In this document: positions 20,456 through 31,422 of the stretch, piece after piece
Position numbering within the stretch: position 1 is the stretch's first letter
How the letters are laid out: each line of letters starts with the position of its first letter
DNA from: Triticum aestivum
Taxonomy: Eukaryota; Streptophyta; Magnoliopsida; Poales; Poaceae
Length of the DNA stretch: 64,000 nt
Direction of reading: 5' to 3'
Assembly (NCBI RefSeq): GCF_018294505.1
Contig: NC_057808.1
Span: forward strand, 357,790,696 to 357,854,695
Position numbers and translations under genes: made by a program
Notes under the pieces: model-generated
Database searches by the model: none
Seen by the model: only the letters and a program-made list of their open reading frames with translations
Told to the model about the DNA's origin: nothing

Positions 20456-21301
20456 ATGGATCCTCATCCACTTGCTAATCTTTTTATGAGATCCAATTAT
20501 GATGAACCAATTTCTAGTGATGTGAGTGCACTAGATTATCTTTATGAGGTTTTTCTTGAAAATCGTGAATCCAAAAATTGAGATGAAGTGTTGAAAGAAG
20601 AAATTTATAAAGTGATTCACGATAGCTCCTTGAATAAAAAGCATGATTGCAATGATTCTACTATAAATTCTATTAATGTCAATTGTGCTAATAATATGCA
20701 AAACCCTAAGCTTGGGGATGCTAATTTTGCTATGTCTACTACTTGTTGCAATGATCATGATTGGGGTGATTCTTCTTATGATCTTGAAAATTTATTTAAG
20801 CCCCATGATGAATATGAAATTGATAATAGTGTTTGCAATAATATTGAAAGTGGTTTTGGAAGAGTGTCAACTTTAGATCCCACATATTTGGAGGATTTTC
20901 AATCTTATGAAATTTTTGATAAAAGTGGGTTTGGAGATGTCATGACTTTAGTTAATGTTAATTCCACTATTTTGGAAGAGTGTCAACTTTGCATGCATGT
21001 GGTTCATAAAGAGAATATTTTATGTGATAGCTATGTTGTTGAATTTTCTTATGATCCTACATGTAATTATTATGAGAGAGGAAAATATGGTTGTAGAAAT
21101 TTTCATGTTACTAAATTACCTCTCTTCATGTTGAGAATGCTATCGTCTCTTTCTTCTTTCTTGCATATGCTAGTTTTTGCTTGCCTTGAAATTTTGTTTG
21201 CTTCCAAAATGCCTATGCATAGGAAGTATGTTAGACTTAGATGTGTTTGTCACGTGTTTTATGATGTTCTCTTTGCGCTTCAATTCTTGTCTTTCATGTG
21301 A
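20456..21301 (+). pseudogene. G1 ORF of unknown function (about 281 codons, one stop)
   Basis: The frame starts with ATG at 20,456 (MDPHPLANLF). It meets an in-frame TGA at 20,579-20,581, then runs open to 21,301. The N-terminal two thirds are acidic and rich in Asn, Asp, Ser and Cys. The C-terminal part is hydrophobic, with a PMHRKYVRLRCVC motif. Retropepsin, RT, RNase H and integrase motifs are absent. It is unrelated by eye to the gag-protease frame of G2, although the LTR and 3' region are shared. It probably encodes a structural protein of a non-autonomous family. Confidence 0.6.
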
Positions 21302-22504
21302 GCATCATTAAAATTATCAATGCCTAGCTAAAAAGGCTTTAAAGAAAAGCGCTTGTTGGGAGGCAACCCAATTTTATTTTTGCTTTTGCTTTTTAGGTTC
21401 TGTTTAGTAATAAATAATTCATATAGCTTCTGTTTAGATGTGGTTTTATGTTTTAATTAGTGTTTGTGCCAAGTAGAACCTTTGGGAAGACTTGGGTGAA
21501 GTCTTTGCGATCTTGCTGTAAAAAACAGAAACTTTTGCACTCACGAGATTAGCTGTCATTTATTACTGGAGAGTGCTTTTAGGTTGATTATTTTTGCAAA
21601 TGATTAATAGACACATTCCTCACGTCTACCAATTTATTTCAGAATTTTTGGAGTTACAGAAGTACTCGAACAAATCAGATTGCTATAGGCTGTTCTGTTT
21701 TTGACAGATTCTGTTTTTCGTGTGTTGCTTGCTTATTTTGATGAATCTATGAGTAGTATCGGGGGGTATGAACCATAGAGAAGTTGGAATACAGTAGGTT
21801 TAAAACCAATATAAATAAAGAATGAGTTCATTACAGTACCTTAAAGTGGTGGTTTATTTTCTTATACTAACGGAGCTCATGAGATTTTCTGTTGAAGTTT
21901 TGTGTTGTGAAGTTTTCAAGTTTTTGGGTAAAGATTTGATGGATTTTGGAATAAGGAGTGGCAAGAGCATAAGCTTGGGGATGCCCAAGGCACCCCAAGG
22001 TAAAATTCAAGGACAACCAAAAGCCTAAGCTTGCGGATGCCCCGGAAGGCATCCCCTCTTTCGTCTTCGTCTATCGGTAACTTTACTTGAGGCTATATTT
22101 TTATTCACCACATGATATGTGTTTTGCTTGGAGTGTCTTGTACGATTTGAGTCTTTGCTTTTTAGTTTACCACAATCATCCTCGCTGTACACACCTTTTG
22201 GAGAGACACGCATGAATCAGAATTTATTAGAATACTCTATGTGCTTATATCTTTTGAGCTAGATAATTTTGCTCTAGTACTTCACTTATATCCTTTTAGA
22301 GCACGGTGGTGGTTTTATTTTATAGAAATTATTGATCTCTCATGCTTCACTTATATTATTTTGAGAGTCTTTTAGAACAGCATGGTAATTTACTTTGGTT
22401 ATGAATTTAGTCCTAATATGATGAGCATCCAAGATGGGTATAATAGAAACTTTCATATAAAGTGCATTGAATACTATGAGAACTTTCATATAAACTCCAT
22501 GGGA
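21302..22504 (+). other. G1 3' internal untranslated region (truncated)
   Basis: Collinear with 45,050-46,200 and 55,338-56,480: GCGCTTGTTGGGAGGCAACC, a TGACAGATTCTG motif and two CTTGGGGATGCC words. No open frame. Confidence 0.7.
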
Positions 22505-23010
22505 TACTGTTCATCTCCACCGTCGACCTCCTCCGGCCTCCACGGGCTACTGTTCATCCACCGTCGACCTCCTCCGGCCTCCACGGGCTACTGTTCATCC
22601 ACCGTCGACCTCCTGCAGCCTCCACCTATGACTGTTCATCCACGGGCTCCTGTTCATCCAGCCTCCACCGCTCCTCCACCTGCTACTGTTCAACCAGCCC
22701 TCTCTACGGGGTCCTGTTCAACCACCCCTCCACGGGCTACTGTTCATCCAGCCCTCCACGGGCTACTGTTCAACCACCCCTTCACGGGCTACCGTTCATC
22801 CAGCCCTCCACCTTCTACTGTTCAACCAGCCCTCCACGGGGTCCTGTTCATCCAGCCCTCCACGGGGTCCTGTTCATCCACCCCCCAACCAGCTCGATCG
22901 ATCGGGGTCATGTTCATCCAGCGGCAACGGCCTCTACTACCACGAGGTCCTGTTCATCCAACCCCCCGCCGGGAACTGTTCATCCACCCCCCAACAACGC
23001 TCACTGTTCA
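22505..23010 (+). repeat. Tandem array with CTGTTCATCCA core
   Basis: Irregular spacing of 20-45 bp. Two adjacent 41-bp units (from about 22,541) are identical. Intervening words are CCTCCACGGG and CAGCCCTCC. A 211-codon frame through it is a by-product. Confidence 0.85.
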
Positions 23011-23528
23011 TCCATAGGCAGCATTGATCGGCTTCAGTTAGCAGCAGTAGCGAAGGAATCACTCGATCGGGTTCAGTTAACAGCCATCGATCGATCGCTC
23101 GAGTTCAGTAACGCGTAGCCTGCAGTGCAATCGCTCGGGTTCAATTATAGCCCAATGCCTCGCTCGGGTTCAGTTAGATCCCAACGCCTCGCACCCACGC
23201 GCGTATGTGTACGAGAGAAACGCGCTTCGCTCGGCCCCTGACCACCCACCGTGACCGGGAACTCCCCGATATTTTCCTTGCCCTCGCTTCTGCCACGGTT
23301 TTTTCCATCATGGACGGCCCAAAGAATGTCATGCAGCTGCGTCTCCGGCCCGCCCAGGACAAAAAGCCCATTTTCTGTCATGATTTTTTTTATCATAGAA
23401 GTAGGATCCCACCACATCTATGATGATACCGGGTTTTGTCATAATTATCGTCATAGAAGTGTCATAAGCATGACAGGAAAAAAAATCGTTCGGCCCAAAA
23501 TGTCACGGATGTGTCTTTTTTTGTAATG
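22505..23528 (-). mobile_element. CACTA transposon end with CTGTTCATCC array
   Basis: The right border on the minus strand reads CATTACAAAAAAAGACACAT, a one-base variant of the CACTACAA...GACACATCCGTGACA terminus of a Triticeae CACTA family. Inside lie the subterminal-type phrases TGTCATGCTTATGACA and TTATGACAAAACCCGG. From 22,505 to about 23,010 there are about 17 CTGTTCATCC/CTGTTCAACC words. The other terminus and the transposase are missing. Confidence 0.7.
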
Positions 23529-24796
23529 GTGGGTTGTGCCCACCTCGGGTGCCCCCCGGACCGCCTCTTTGCTCTATAAATATCCCAATATTCCCAAAAC
23601 CCTAGGGGAGTCGACGAAATATTCATCCAGCCGCCGCAGAGTCCAGAACCACCATATCCAATCTAGACACCATCTCGGACGGGGTTCACCACCTCCATTG
23701 GTGCCTCTCCAATGATGCGTGAGTAGTTCTTTTTAGACCTTCGGGTCCGTAGTTAGTAGCTAGATGGCTTCATCTCTCTCTCTCTGAATTCTCAATACAA
23801 TGGTCTCTTGGAGATCCATATGATGTAACTCTTTTGCGGTGTGTTTGTTGGGATCGATGAACTTTGAGTTTATGATCAGATCTATCTTTTTATATCCATG
23901 AAAGTATTTGAGTTTCTTTGATCTCTTTTATGCATGATCTCTTATAGCCTCATATTTCTTCTCCTATATTTGGGTTTTGTTTGGCCAACTTGATCTATTT
24001 ATCTTGCAATGGGAAGAGGTGCTTTGTAGTGGGTTCGATCTTACGGTGCTTGATCCCAGTGACAGAAAGGGAAACGACACGTGTGTATCGTTGCTACTAA
24101 GGATAAATCGATGGGGTCTATCTCTACATAGATAGATCTTGTCTACATCATGTCATCGTTCTTATTGCATTACTCCGTTTTTCCATGAACTTAATACACT
24201 ACATGCATGCTGGATAGCGGTCGGTGTGTGGAGTAATAGTAGTAGATGCAGGCAGGAGTCGGTCTACTAATCTTGTACATGATGCCTATATCATTGCCTG
24301 GATATCGTCATGAGTATTTGAAGTTCTATCAATTGCCCAACAGTAATTTGTTCACCCACTGTTTGCTATTTTTCTCGAGAGAAGCCACTAGTGAAACCTA
24401 CGGCCCCAGGGTCTCTTTCTCATATATTTGCCTTTGCGATCTACTTTTTCCTTGCATTTATTTTCAGATTTATTAAACCAAAAATACAAAAATATCTTGC
24501 TGCATTTTATTTTTATTTACTTTATTTGGCGTTCGATCTATCAATCTACTATAATTTATCTCACGTCCGTTCGCCTATCTTGAGGCGCCGTACCCCGGAA
24601 GGGATTGACAACCCCTTTAACACGTCGGGTTGCGAGGATTTGTTATCTGTGTGCAGGGGCTGTTTACGTTGTGTTGCTTGGTTCTCCTACTGGTTCGATA
24701 ACCTTGGTTTCATATCTGAGGGAAATACCTACCGCCGTTGTGCTGCATGATCCCTTCCTCTTTGGGGAAATATCGACGTAGCTTCAAGCGACATCA
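23529..24796 (+). mobile_element. LTR fragment of a gypsy relative of G1
   Basis: Collinear with the right four fifths of the G1 LTR (GACCTTCGGGTCCGTAGTTA, GCATGCTGGATAGCGGTC, GAAGCCACTAGTGAAACCTA, GGGATTGACAACCCCTTTAA), but clearly more diverged. The left end is cut by the CACTA terminus. The right end is CA at 24,786 or 24,796. No PBS follows. Confidence 0.7.
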
Positions 24797-25858
24797 AAAC
24801 TCCAACATCGGAACACAATAGACGATGCATACGAAATCCGTTTTTGATGAACTCGAGCTTGTCATGATAATGACCATAAGCTCCAAAACTCACAAAGAGA
24901 ACCACCAAACAAGAACCAAGAAAGATGATGCAAGGATGGAATGGTTTGAGCTCTCTACGAACGATACGATCAATCTACTCACTCGAGTGCCCCCCTTGAT
25001 AGTACGACAATCAATCCTATAACCCGGTCTCCCAACTAACACTATGAGACCGGTAAATTAGAAAACCTATCAAGGACAAACTTTTGCCTTGCCCAAAGTT
25101 TACTTGAGCTAGATGATGACGATCTTGTCCTCCTCAAGTTGGACCACCTTCCTTGATTGTGTTGGTTCGATGAAGACTAGTAGATTGTCCCCTATACTCC
25201 ACTATGGGTGAGCCACTCTTCGGCACATCTTCACAAGTCCATTATCACGAGAATGGTTGGCAAGCTTCAAGCATGATCTCTTCGTGATGCTCCACTTGAA
25301 CTTGCACACCATAACCTTCATGATGATCACCACTTGCTGTCATCCTTCATGGTTTATATGATATCTTTTTATGCATGCCTGTGGAAACATACTTAACCCC
25401 ACAAAGAACTCTCACATAGACCATGGGTTAGTACACAAAGCGCAATGGACAATGCTTACCATGCCATGGGACCACTTGATCCCACTCGATATATCTTGTA
25501 CGTTTTGTGCGTTGATCAAGTTGAATCCACTCTTTGTTCTTAGTCCTGATCAACCTTGTATCTTATCTTCTCTCTTCATAAAGATGATGTCTTGAAGGTA
25601 AACATGAATGTTCACACCATCTTCTTCTTCAAGACATGCTTGCAATAGGCTCAACTCTCACATGACCTATGTTTGGATAAACCCTTGAATAGCACCTTGG
25701 TCAACACATAATCTCCTTATAATAACCTTGAAACCAACAAATGGTCTTCAAGCAAAGCCTATGGACAGACCCTTTTAAATATAACTCAAGGCAACCATTA
25801 GTCCATAAGGATTGTCATCAATTACCAAAACCAAACATGGGGGCACCATGCTCTTTCA
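24797..25858 (-). mobile_element. Possible LTR of another retrotransposon (minus strand)
   Basis: On the minus strand it would start TGAAAGAGCATGGTGCCCCC at 25,858, an LTR-like start. Low-complexity AACTTG/CTTCAAG words run throughout and no frame is open. The other boundary and the TSD were not found. Confidence 0.35.
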
Positions 25859-26700
25859 TCGTGGTTGTTAAGTAGCGAAATTTGTGCTTAGGAGGGTGAA
25901 TGTGAGTTACAACACATGCGATATTAGGCTAAATCGAGTTCATCTGAGTCTGTGCAGGATAACCGAAGTGTAAGGTGATTCCTGAGTCGTTTTCTACCCA
26001 ATCTCTAAGACTTAATTAGAGTCCTAAATCATATAGACTTGTGGTCTGGGTCACGTAGTGTTGGGCAAGTTAGGAGGCCGCGTTGGACATGTCGTCGGTT
26101 CATTGAGCCATATATAAAGCAAAAGAAACAAGATTGAAAAGCTACGAATTTGGGCAGCACCAAAACTATCGTCTCTGTTCTTATTTTCCTAAGCTAGCTA
26201 CTTCACGTTTTGACCTGGGAACTAACAATGTATATGAGTTGAGATCCGGCGATGACATAGCACACACTTATCGTCAGGGGGGACAAATCCAGAGGAGATT
26301 CAAGCCTTATGTAATATGCTCTGTAATGAGCATGGTTGATGAATGAAAAGACTTTTACTCATAAAAAAAGATAGAATGGTTTGGTTCTCCTAACTGGGTG
26401 TTATTTTGACCTTTAGTTTTACTAGTGGTATTTTAGATTGGTTTTTGTAGTGGTATTTTGGCTATTCTCGGAAGGGAACGAACGGAACATGGGGGTAGGT
26501 GCACCCGTCTTTCAAAAGAAATGTAATTTAAAAAATGTTCAAACAATCATGTAATTTGTTGGCCACAAACTTGATAAAACGGATTTGAGGCACCCACGCC
26601 ACATGACTGCGTCCTCCCTGGAACAACTAAGACGACGGCTAAGAGAAGGGGCCTACCTCTGGAAGACCACCGCGTTCCGGTGTTTCCACAGATGCCAGCA
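25859..26700. other. Unassigned DNA
   Basis: A TATATAAAG box near 26,112 and an A-rich end near 26,365 (after GACTTTTACTCAT) could belong to a retroposed copy. No domain recognised in frame 26134-26346. Confidence 0.3.
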
Positions 26701-26724
26701 GCAGAGAAAGGTAAATTATGTGGG

Positions 26725-26875
26725 CGAGCCGACAATAGTTGCGGCCGAGCGAGCAAGTTGGGGGAGGTTGGACACGGTGATGCCGGCTGTTGGCACCTTC
26801 ACCCTCCTCCAGAAGTTACGACGAACGAGCAGTCAAAGATCATGTGGTCCGCCGTTTTTGAGTAGGGCACGATTG
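26725..26875 (-). pseudogene. LINE ORF2 C-terminal (zf-RVT-like) remnant
   Basis: On the minus strand the frames read ADHMIFDCSF and, after a one-base shift, NFWRRVKVPTAGITVSNLPQ. This resembles the zinc-binding region that follows the reverse transcriptase in plant LINEs (H-x-F/I-x-x-C then F-W). The cysteines upstream and the RT itself are missing. Confidence 0.4.
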
Positions 26876-26989
26876 AAATTGAATAGATTGAAAATTTCTC
26901 ACACACAATTTTTTTTAAAAAGATTATTGGCTTTTTTCTGAATTGCTATTTTCCCCCTGAAAATTGTTCATGGGGATCTACAACGGTGT

Positions 26990-27379
26990 ATCCTGTTATT
27001 TTCCACGTCGTTCTATTCTCCTCAACCTCACCCTCGACCCTCACGGCCAAAAAAAAAAACTCACCCTCGACCGGGCATACCCGAGCCCTCGTAGGTTTGG
27101 CTCTCTTCCAGCCGCCGCCGCCGCCGCCCGAGGGATCTGCTGCCACCGGAGCCCCTTTCCACCGGCCGGTGGATTGGCTCCACCCTCCCTCCCAAATCCC
27201 CCGCCCCCGATCTTCCTCCTCCCCCTCGCCGTACATCGCCCCGGCGCCTGAGCTCGCCGCAGCCGTCCTCCTCCTCGCCTACGACGCCGCCGCCCCCTAC
27301 CTCCTTCCTCCAACGCCACCTACCGCCCTGCTTCACTTCCGACACCCCTGGCCCGCCCTGCTTCGCCTCCGAATCCAAG
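26990..27379 (+). other. Inferred 5'UTR exon of the DPH4-like gene
   Basis: A CT-rich, GCC-repeat-rich leader (CCGCCGCCGCCGCCGCC near 27,114) ends in a good donor, CCAAG/GTAGCG, at 27,379/27,380. Start position is approximate. Overlapping ORFs (26986-27471 +, 27041-27378 -) are composition artefacts. Confidence 0.5.
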
Positions 27380-27646
27380 GTAGCGCCATCACCATCTTTT
27401 CTTTGTTATATGCTGTTGATCTAGCGGGTTTCCCTCGATTGAAGTTTAGAAGTTCCTGGGGTGACCTATAATTCTGAAGGAACTGTAATATAAAATATAT
27501 ATACTACTGCTTGGTATATAACTTCGAAAGGCAGCTCAAAATTTCATCTGAAGCTTCTTGATGGAAATGTTGTTTCTGAACATTCTTAAGCTAGTGGAAT
27601 ATACCACATTTTGGCAGTGCCTTTTCTTACTTGATGAAAATATAAA

Positions 27647-28509
27647 GGTGTTTGGTTCGTGGGCAGTGGCGCAAACGCAAACGTATTGAGATTAAACCTT
27701 GTTTGGCACTATGAACTGTAACGTTAACCGATTTCAGTGAATTTCCAGCGGTCAGTGACAGCGGCGCTTTTTGTGACCTCTCCTGCGCCTGTGCCTGTGC
27801 GTGCTCCAATCAGTAAGCTAGATACAGGGCTAGGACTGGGCGGACTGGCCGGTGGCCTGGCCTGTGCAGCCGGCTAGCTGCTAGCGCAGTGAGGCGCTAG
27901 ATACAGACGTTACAGCGACTGACCGGAGCGGCCCTGCCGGTGCGGGATGGCCGCCAATGTCGCCGACTTGGCTCCTGTTGTGCTTCCTTGACCTCCCGTC
28001 CCATGCGGGCATGACATCCAATCCAACCTCTCATGCCTCCTTTCATGGCGCCCACGCCTCCTACACCTCGCATCCCGACATGCATTACCTAGGCCACTCC
28101 TGCCCCCGAGGCATCGGCCGACTCCTGCACTGCCAGTGCCACCGCTGCAGCCTTTCAGGACTGCTGGAGACGACCTTGCTGGTTGCGGCGGAGCCTCAAC
28201 GGCTGGCGTGGTAAGCTTCGACGAGGGGGCTGTGGTTTGGGTCAGCGGCTCCGGTGACGCCATGTACCAGTCTAGGCTCCCACCTCCCGGTGGTCGGCGG
28301 CTCGCCGGGGGCCATCATGGTGCACCACTGGTGCAGTGGCGGTTGCGCCTTTAGGCGGAGCAGACCATGAAAAAGTCGGCATTGTGGGAAGAGGCTTCGT
28401 GCGGGAAAGAGTCAGTTTCCGATACAGGCGATTTTGGGAGTAATCAGATTTGTACTAGTTCGGATTTGATACCTGTGTTAACAGATTGCGGCTCGGCGAA
28501 ACCAAACAT
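27647..28509. mobile_element. Candidate DNA transposon with GTGTTTGGTT termini
   Basis: The left end GGTGTTTGGTTCGTGG and inverted right end ATGTTTGGTTTCGCCG are imperfect inverted repeats about 860 bp apart. The interior is GC-rich, without a transposase. TSD unclear. Confidence 0.35.
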
Positions 28510-28590
28510 ATTTTAAAGGTATGTGTTAAGGTTACGTTACAAAATCCTAAAACAGACACATCCTCTGTGTTACATGGTAGGTATGTACTA

Positions 28591-28660
28591 CTCCCTCTGT
28601 CCCAAAATTTTGTACTAAAGTTAGTACAAAGTTAAGACACTTATTTTGGGACGGAGGGAG
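28591..28660. mobile_element. Stowaway MITE, 70 bp
   Basis: CTCCCTCTGTCCCAAAATTT and its complement flank a short core (AGTTAGTACAAAGTTAAGAC). TA at 28,589-28,590 and 28,661-28,662. Same family as the truncated copy at 33,979. Confidence 0.9.
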
Positions 28661-28815
28661 TACTATATAGCAAGTATTATTCTGCTTCATTTTTTAAGTA
28701 TTATTCTGCTTTGTCTAGCAATTGTTTTGTCATGAAGTGGTTAGGGTTAATTGCATGCTTTTCTCTATTTATTTGTTTCTCTGAGGCCCCTTTTTTACTT
28801 CTCCAGCTTCTGCAA

Positions 28816-29337
28816 ATGCTTCAAGGCAGCGGCATCTCCAACCAGAAGACCTTGTATGAAGTTCTATCTGTGCCTGAAGATGCTACATATGACGAAATAC
28901 GTGCAGCATACAAGTGTGCTGCTTTAAACACACATCCTGACAAAGCACAGGCGACTGTCGAGTCATCTGTGTGTACCGGCGAGCAACATGGTTTTTTCGG
29001 TGTGCAGAAGGCATGGGAAACCCTACGCTACCCCAAATGTCGAGCAGAGTATGATAAACAGCTTCAATCATCCAGACAGAGCATTGATATTATCGCATCT
29101 GATATCGAAATCGAGGATATGACTGTTGAAAGTTCTGACGATGGTGTGGAGCTATTGTACGCCTGCAGATGCGGCGATTATTTTTCGATCACAGCTTGTG
29201 AGCTTGGTGAAATGGGAATTTCGGTGAGTGAAGATGGGGAAATAGTAGCGCAGGCACCTGATTCTTTACCAACGTCTATTGTTCTGGGATGTGGCTCATG
29301 TTCTCTTAAAACACGACTGGTTATAAATAAAGCTTGA
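28816..29337 (+). CDS. DPH4: DPH4-type J-domain protein (diphthamide biosynthesis)
   Basis: 173 residues. DPH4 proteins (DNAJC24 in animals) are iron- or zinc-binding J-proteins that act with DPH1-DPH3 in the first step of diphthamide formation on elongation factor 2, in the cytosol. Residues 10-85 form the J-domain, with the HPD motif at 40-42 (THPDKA) and helix IV around AEYDKQLQ. Residues 110-170 form the DPH-type metal-binding (CSL) domain, with ligands C117, C119 (YACRCGDYF), C159 and C162 (GCGSCSL). Length and domain order fit the family. I chose the ATG at 28,816 because it follows a splice acceptor and starts the conserved part. The longer frame from 28,711 would translate intron sequence. 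The frame is intact, so it is probably functional. Confidence 0.9.
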   Translation: MLQGSGISNQKTLYEVLSVPEDATYDEIRAAYKCAALNTHPDKAQATVESSVCTGEQHGFFGVQKAWETLRYPKCRAEYDKQLQSSRQSIDIIASDIEIEDMTVESSDDGVELLYACRCGDYFSITACELGEMGISVSEDGEIVAQAPDSLPTSIVLGCGSCSLKTRLVINKA

Positions 29338-29763
29338 TTCGTTGTACCGCTGGGTGTGTGTTGGTCAACAAATACTGATTTGAACACCTTCTATCCTGCT
29401 CTTTTCAAGCGCCTCCGATCATCGTCGACATAGCGTGTACTGTTGGCATATTCATTCTTCCTTGTGTACCTGAGCTGGTTTTATTGAGATGAATGATGTT
29501 TTTGACCATCGTGCTCAGCTAACCACCTTTGTTGATTCAACTCGCTGTGGGTTGTTATCTGTACGTCTCTTTCCGTTAATTTTGCTTGTTGGCTATGACT
29601 AGATGCTCCCTCACCTGTCGGTGGTTCTGATGTACGACAGCTGAGGTGAATGCTTACTGCTCATTTCTTTGACTTGGATGATTTCTCCTGTCAATTACAC
29701 TGACGAAACAACAAGAAAGAGCAGGTCCTAATTTGTTGTGTCTTTTGCTGTAAATTATAATAC
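29338..29763 (+). other. 3' flank of DPH4-like gene, no gene seen
   Basis: An AATAAA-like motif overlaps the end of the coding region (about 29,327), and T-rich sequence follows. It probably contains the 3'UTR. Confidence 0.4.
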
Positions 29764-29764
29764 A

Positions 29765-29822
<58 letters not shown>
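29764..29822. repeat. (TA)n microsatellite, about 57 bp
   Basis: Uninterrupted TA repeats. Likely polymorphic. Confidence 0.95.
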
Positions 29823-29825
<3 letters not shown>

Positions 29826-29880
29826 GCATTACCCTTGCTGCCTTGTCTGGTCTATACTGCTAATCAAGGTCAGCATCCTG

Positions 29881-30090
29881 CACAGAACGGTCTCGTTTTG
29901 TATGATGTTGCCAAGGGATGATCTATCAGCATATGTTTGTTAGTAAAACCCAATCCGCCGTTAACGGCAAGTCACCCGTAACATGCACAGAACGGTCTCG
30001 TTTTGTATGATGTTGCCAAGGGATGATCTATCAGCATATGTTTGTTAGTAAAACCCAATCCGCCGTTAACGGCAAGTCACCCGTAACATG
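29881..30090. repeat. Perfect 105-bp tandem duplication
   Basis: 29881-29985 and 29986-30090 are identical at every base (CACAGAACGGTCTCG start, CACCCGTAACATG end). It lies 60 bp after the TA repeat. Confidence 0.95.
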
Positions 30091-31340
30091 ACTATGTGCA
30101 TGTTTTTTTATTATGGTAATACGTATGTCATTTATATAGTAAGGATCATATTACAAGCCACGTACACACAGACCTGTCAAAACTGAAAAGACCGCAAAAC
30201 GCTAACCTTTGCACAGAAGAACAGTAGCCAAGAAAGAAAATTACAATCGAGACCGAAGAATCCTCTCAGCTTGACATCAACGTCCGTCACTTGTCTATGG
30301 CGCCACTAGAGCAACCACCAAAAAAGAAAAAATGATAGACCACCTTCTGTGCAAAGATCCACACGCGTGGACCCGGTGACCCCCCTCACCGGTAACGACC
30401 GAGGTCGTTGGCGGAGGGAGCCACCGGAGGACAACGGCGGAAGTAGACGCCCCGGAGGCTGCGACGGCGACGAGATCGCCTCTTCTTTCTTTCTGGGAAA
30501 GAAAGAAAAAAAAACTATGTAACGTGTACCCGGTCACAATTGTCATCTTTTTTTACCTGGACTAGTGTACGTTGTATTTTGTTGCATATACATTTCTCCA
30601 TAGAGACAGCTCGACCTGTCTCTTCACACCGATCGATTCGTTACCACAGGAACCTAGGCATTTCGTTTTCACGACCGCATTCCCACCGCACCTGCACCGG
30701 CATCGGCGTGTACCTTGGGCTTTGATTCTCCCCACGGCCCTGTCCCGAAAGCAACATCGAACCACCACCAGCAATGTTGTTTTGCATCTTCTTCTTCTTC
30801 TTTATTCGGCTTTATTGATCCTTCCGAAGAGAGCATTTTTTGCTTCCGAATCATTTCTCCCTATGATCTTGCACGACAAGATTGCCTGCACGCGCTTTTG
30901 TTGTTTGTGGCTTCGGTGCTCCCAGCCATGTAGTCAACACGATCTTCGCTTATTTGAACCTCGGGCTTTGTACTGGTCATGGTTGTGCTGCTTACGCATT
31001 GACGATCAAACTTCCGTCCTTCCTGGATCGAAGCACACTAAGAACTAGACACGTTCTTTTCCCCTTGAGTAACAGGACAGGATCGGAAGTGGAGCTCGGC
31101 GCCGCAAATATTACAAGTACACTGTCCAGCTCGAGCAAGGCGGCTGTTACGTAGCCTTGAACCCAAAGGATTTGTATACAAACCCTAGGCACTAGTAGGG
31201 TACAAACACATCGAGAGCCAGCTCTGTTCCGTTCAAGTTGCGGGGCGCCTGTCATGCGCGTCCGCATCGACCCCACGTCACCTCAAGAAAAACCCATTCG
31301 CGCCGGCCCTGGCCGCAGCGACAACAAGATCGCTCCCCCA
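30091..31340. other. Intergenic region between DPH4-like gene and the 31.4-kb gene
   Basis: Several ORFs overlap on both strands (for example 30572-31048) without domain or conserved pattern. The GAGATCGCC region near 30,470 and the flanking A-rich tract look repeat-derived, but I cannot name the element. Confidence 0.3.
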
Positions 31341-31347
31341 TTTATAG
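31341..31347 (+). promoter_or_regulatory. Putative TATA box of the 31.4-kb gene
   Basis: TTTATAG in the context CCCCCATTTATAGGCAC, about 80 bp before the ATG. A start site near 31,370 would leave a 5'UTR of about 50 bp. Confidence 0.4.
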
Positions 31348-31422
31348 GCACACCAGAGATGACATGCCACATCGCGTGAGCGTTGCACGAGCAGATCGAT
31401 CGATCGGTCGACCGCGTGAGCA

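Larger units (their letters stand above)
18633..22504 (+). mobile_element. G1: truncated non-autonomous gypsy LTR retrotransposon
   Basis: Order: 5' LTR, PBS matching the tRNA-Asp 3' end, one ORF without polymerase motifs, then a 3' untranslated part that carries the AAGCTTGGGGATGCCC words shared with G2 (45.7 and 56.0 kb). The element breaks off near 22,504, before a PPT or 3' LTR, at the junction with CACTA sequence. The family name (Sabrina or WHAM type) is a guess from memory. Confidence 0.8.
27380..28806 (+). other. Inferred 5'UTR intron of the DPH4-like gene (1,427 bp)
   Basis: GT at 27,380 and a polypyrimidine-rich acceptor (TTTTTTACTTCTCCAG) at 28,806. It holds a TGTTTGGTT-bounded segment and a 70-bp Stowaway. 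Only cDNA can confirm the splice. Confidence 0.5.

Noticed and set aside
22505..23010. Possible CRISPR-like array
   Set aside because: The spacing is irregular, the words degenerate, the context is a plant CACTA element and no cas genes exist.
22382..23017. A 211-codon plus-strand frame rich in Pro, Ser and His
   Set aside because: It only translates the CTGTTCATCC tandem array and the end of G1. The repeat period is not a multiple of three throughout and no protein family fits.
23529..24796. Interpretation as the missing 3' LTR of G1
   Set aside because: It is collinear with the G1 LTR but far more diverged than two LTRs of one element with such similar neighbours would be, and no PPT precedes it.
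26986..27471. A 161-codon Pro-rich plus frame before DPH4
   Set aside because: GCC repeats and a likely 5'UTR with a splice donor inside explain it; no conserved motif.
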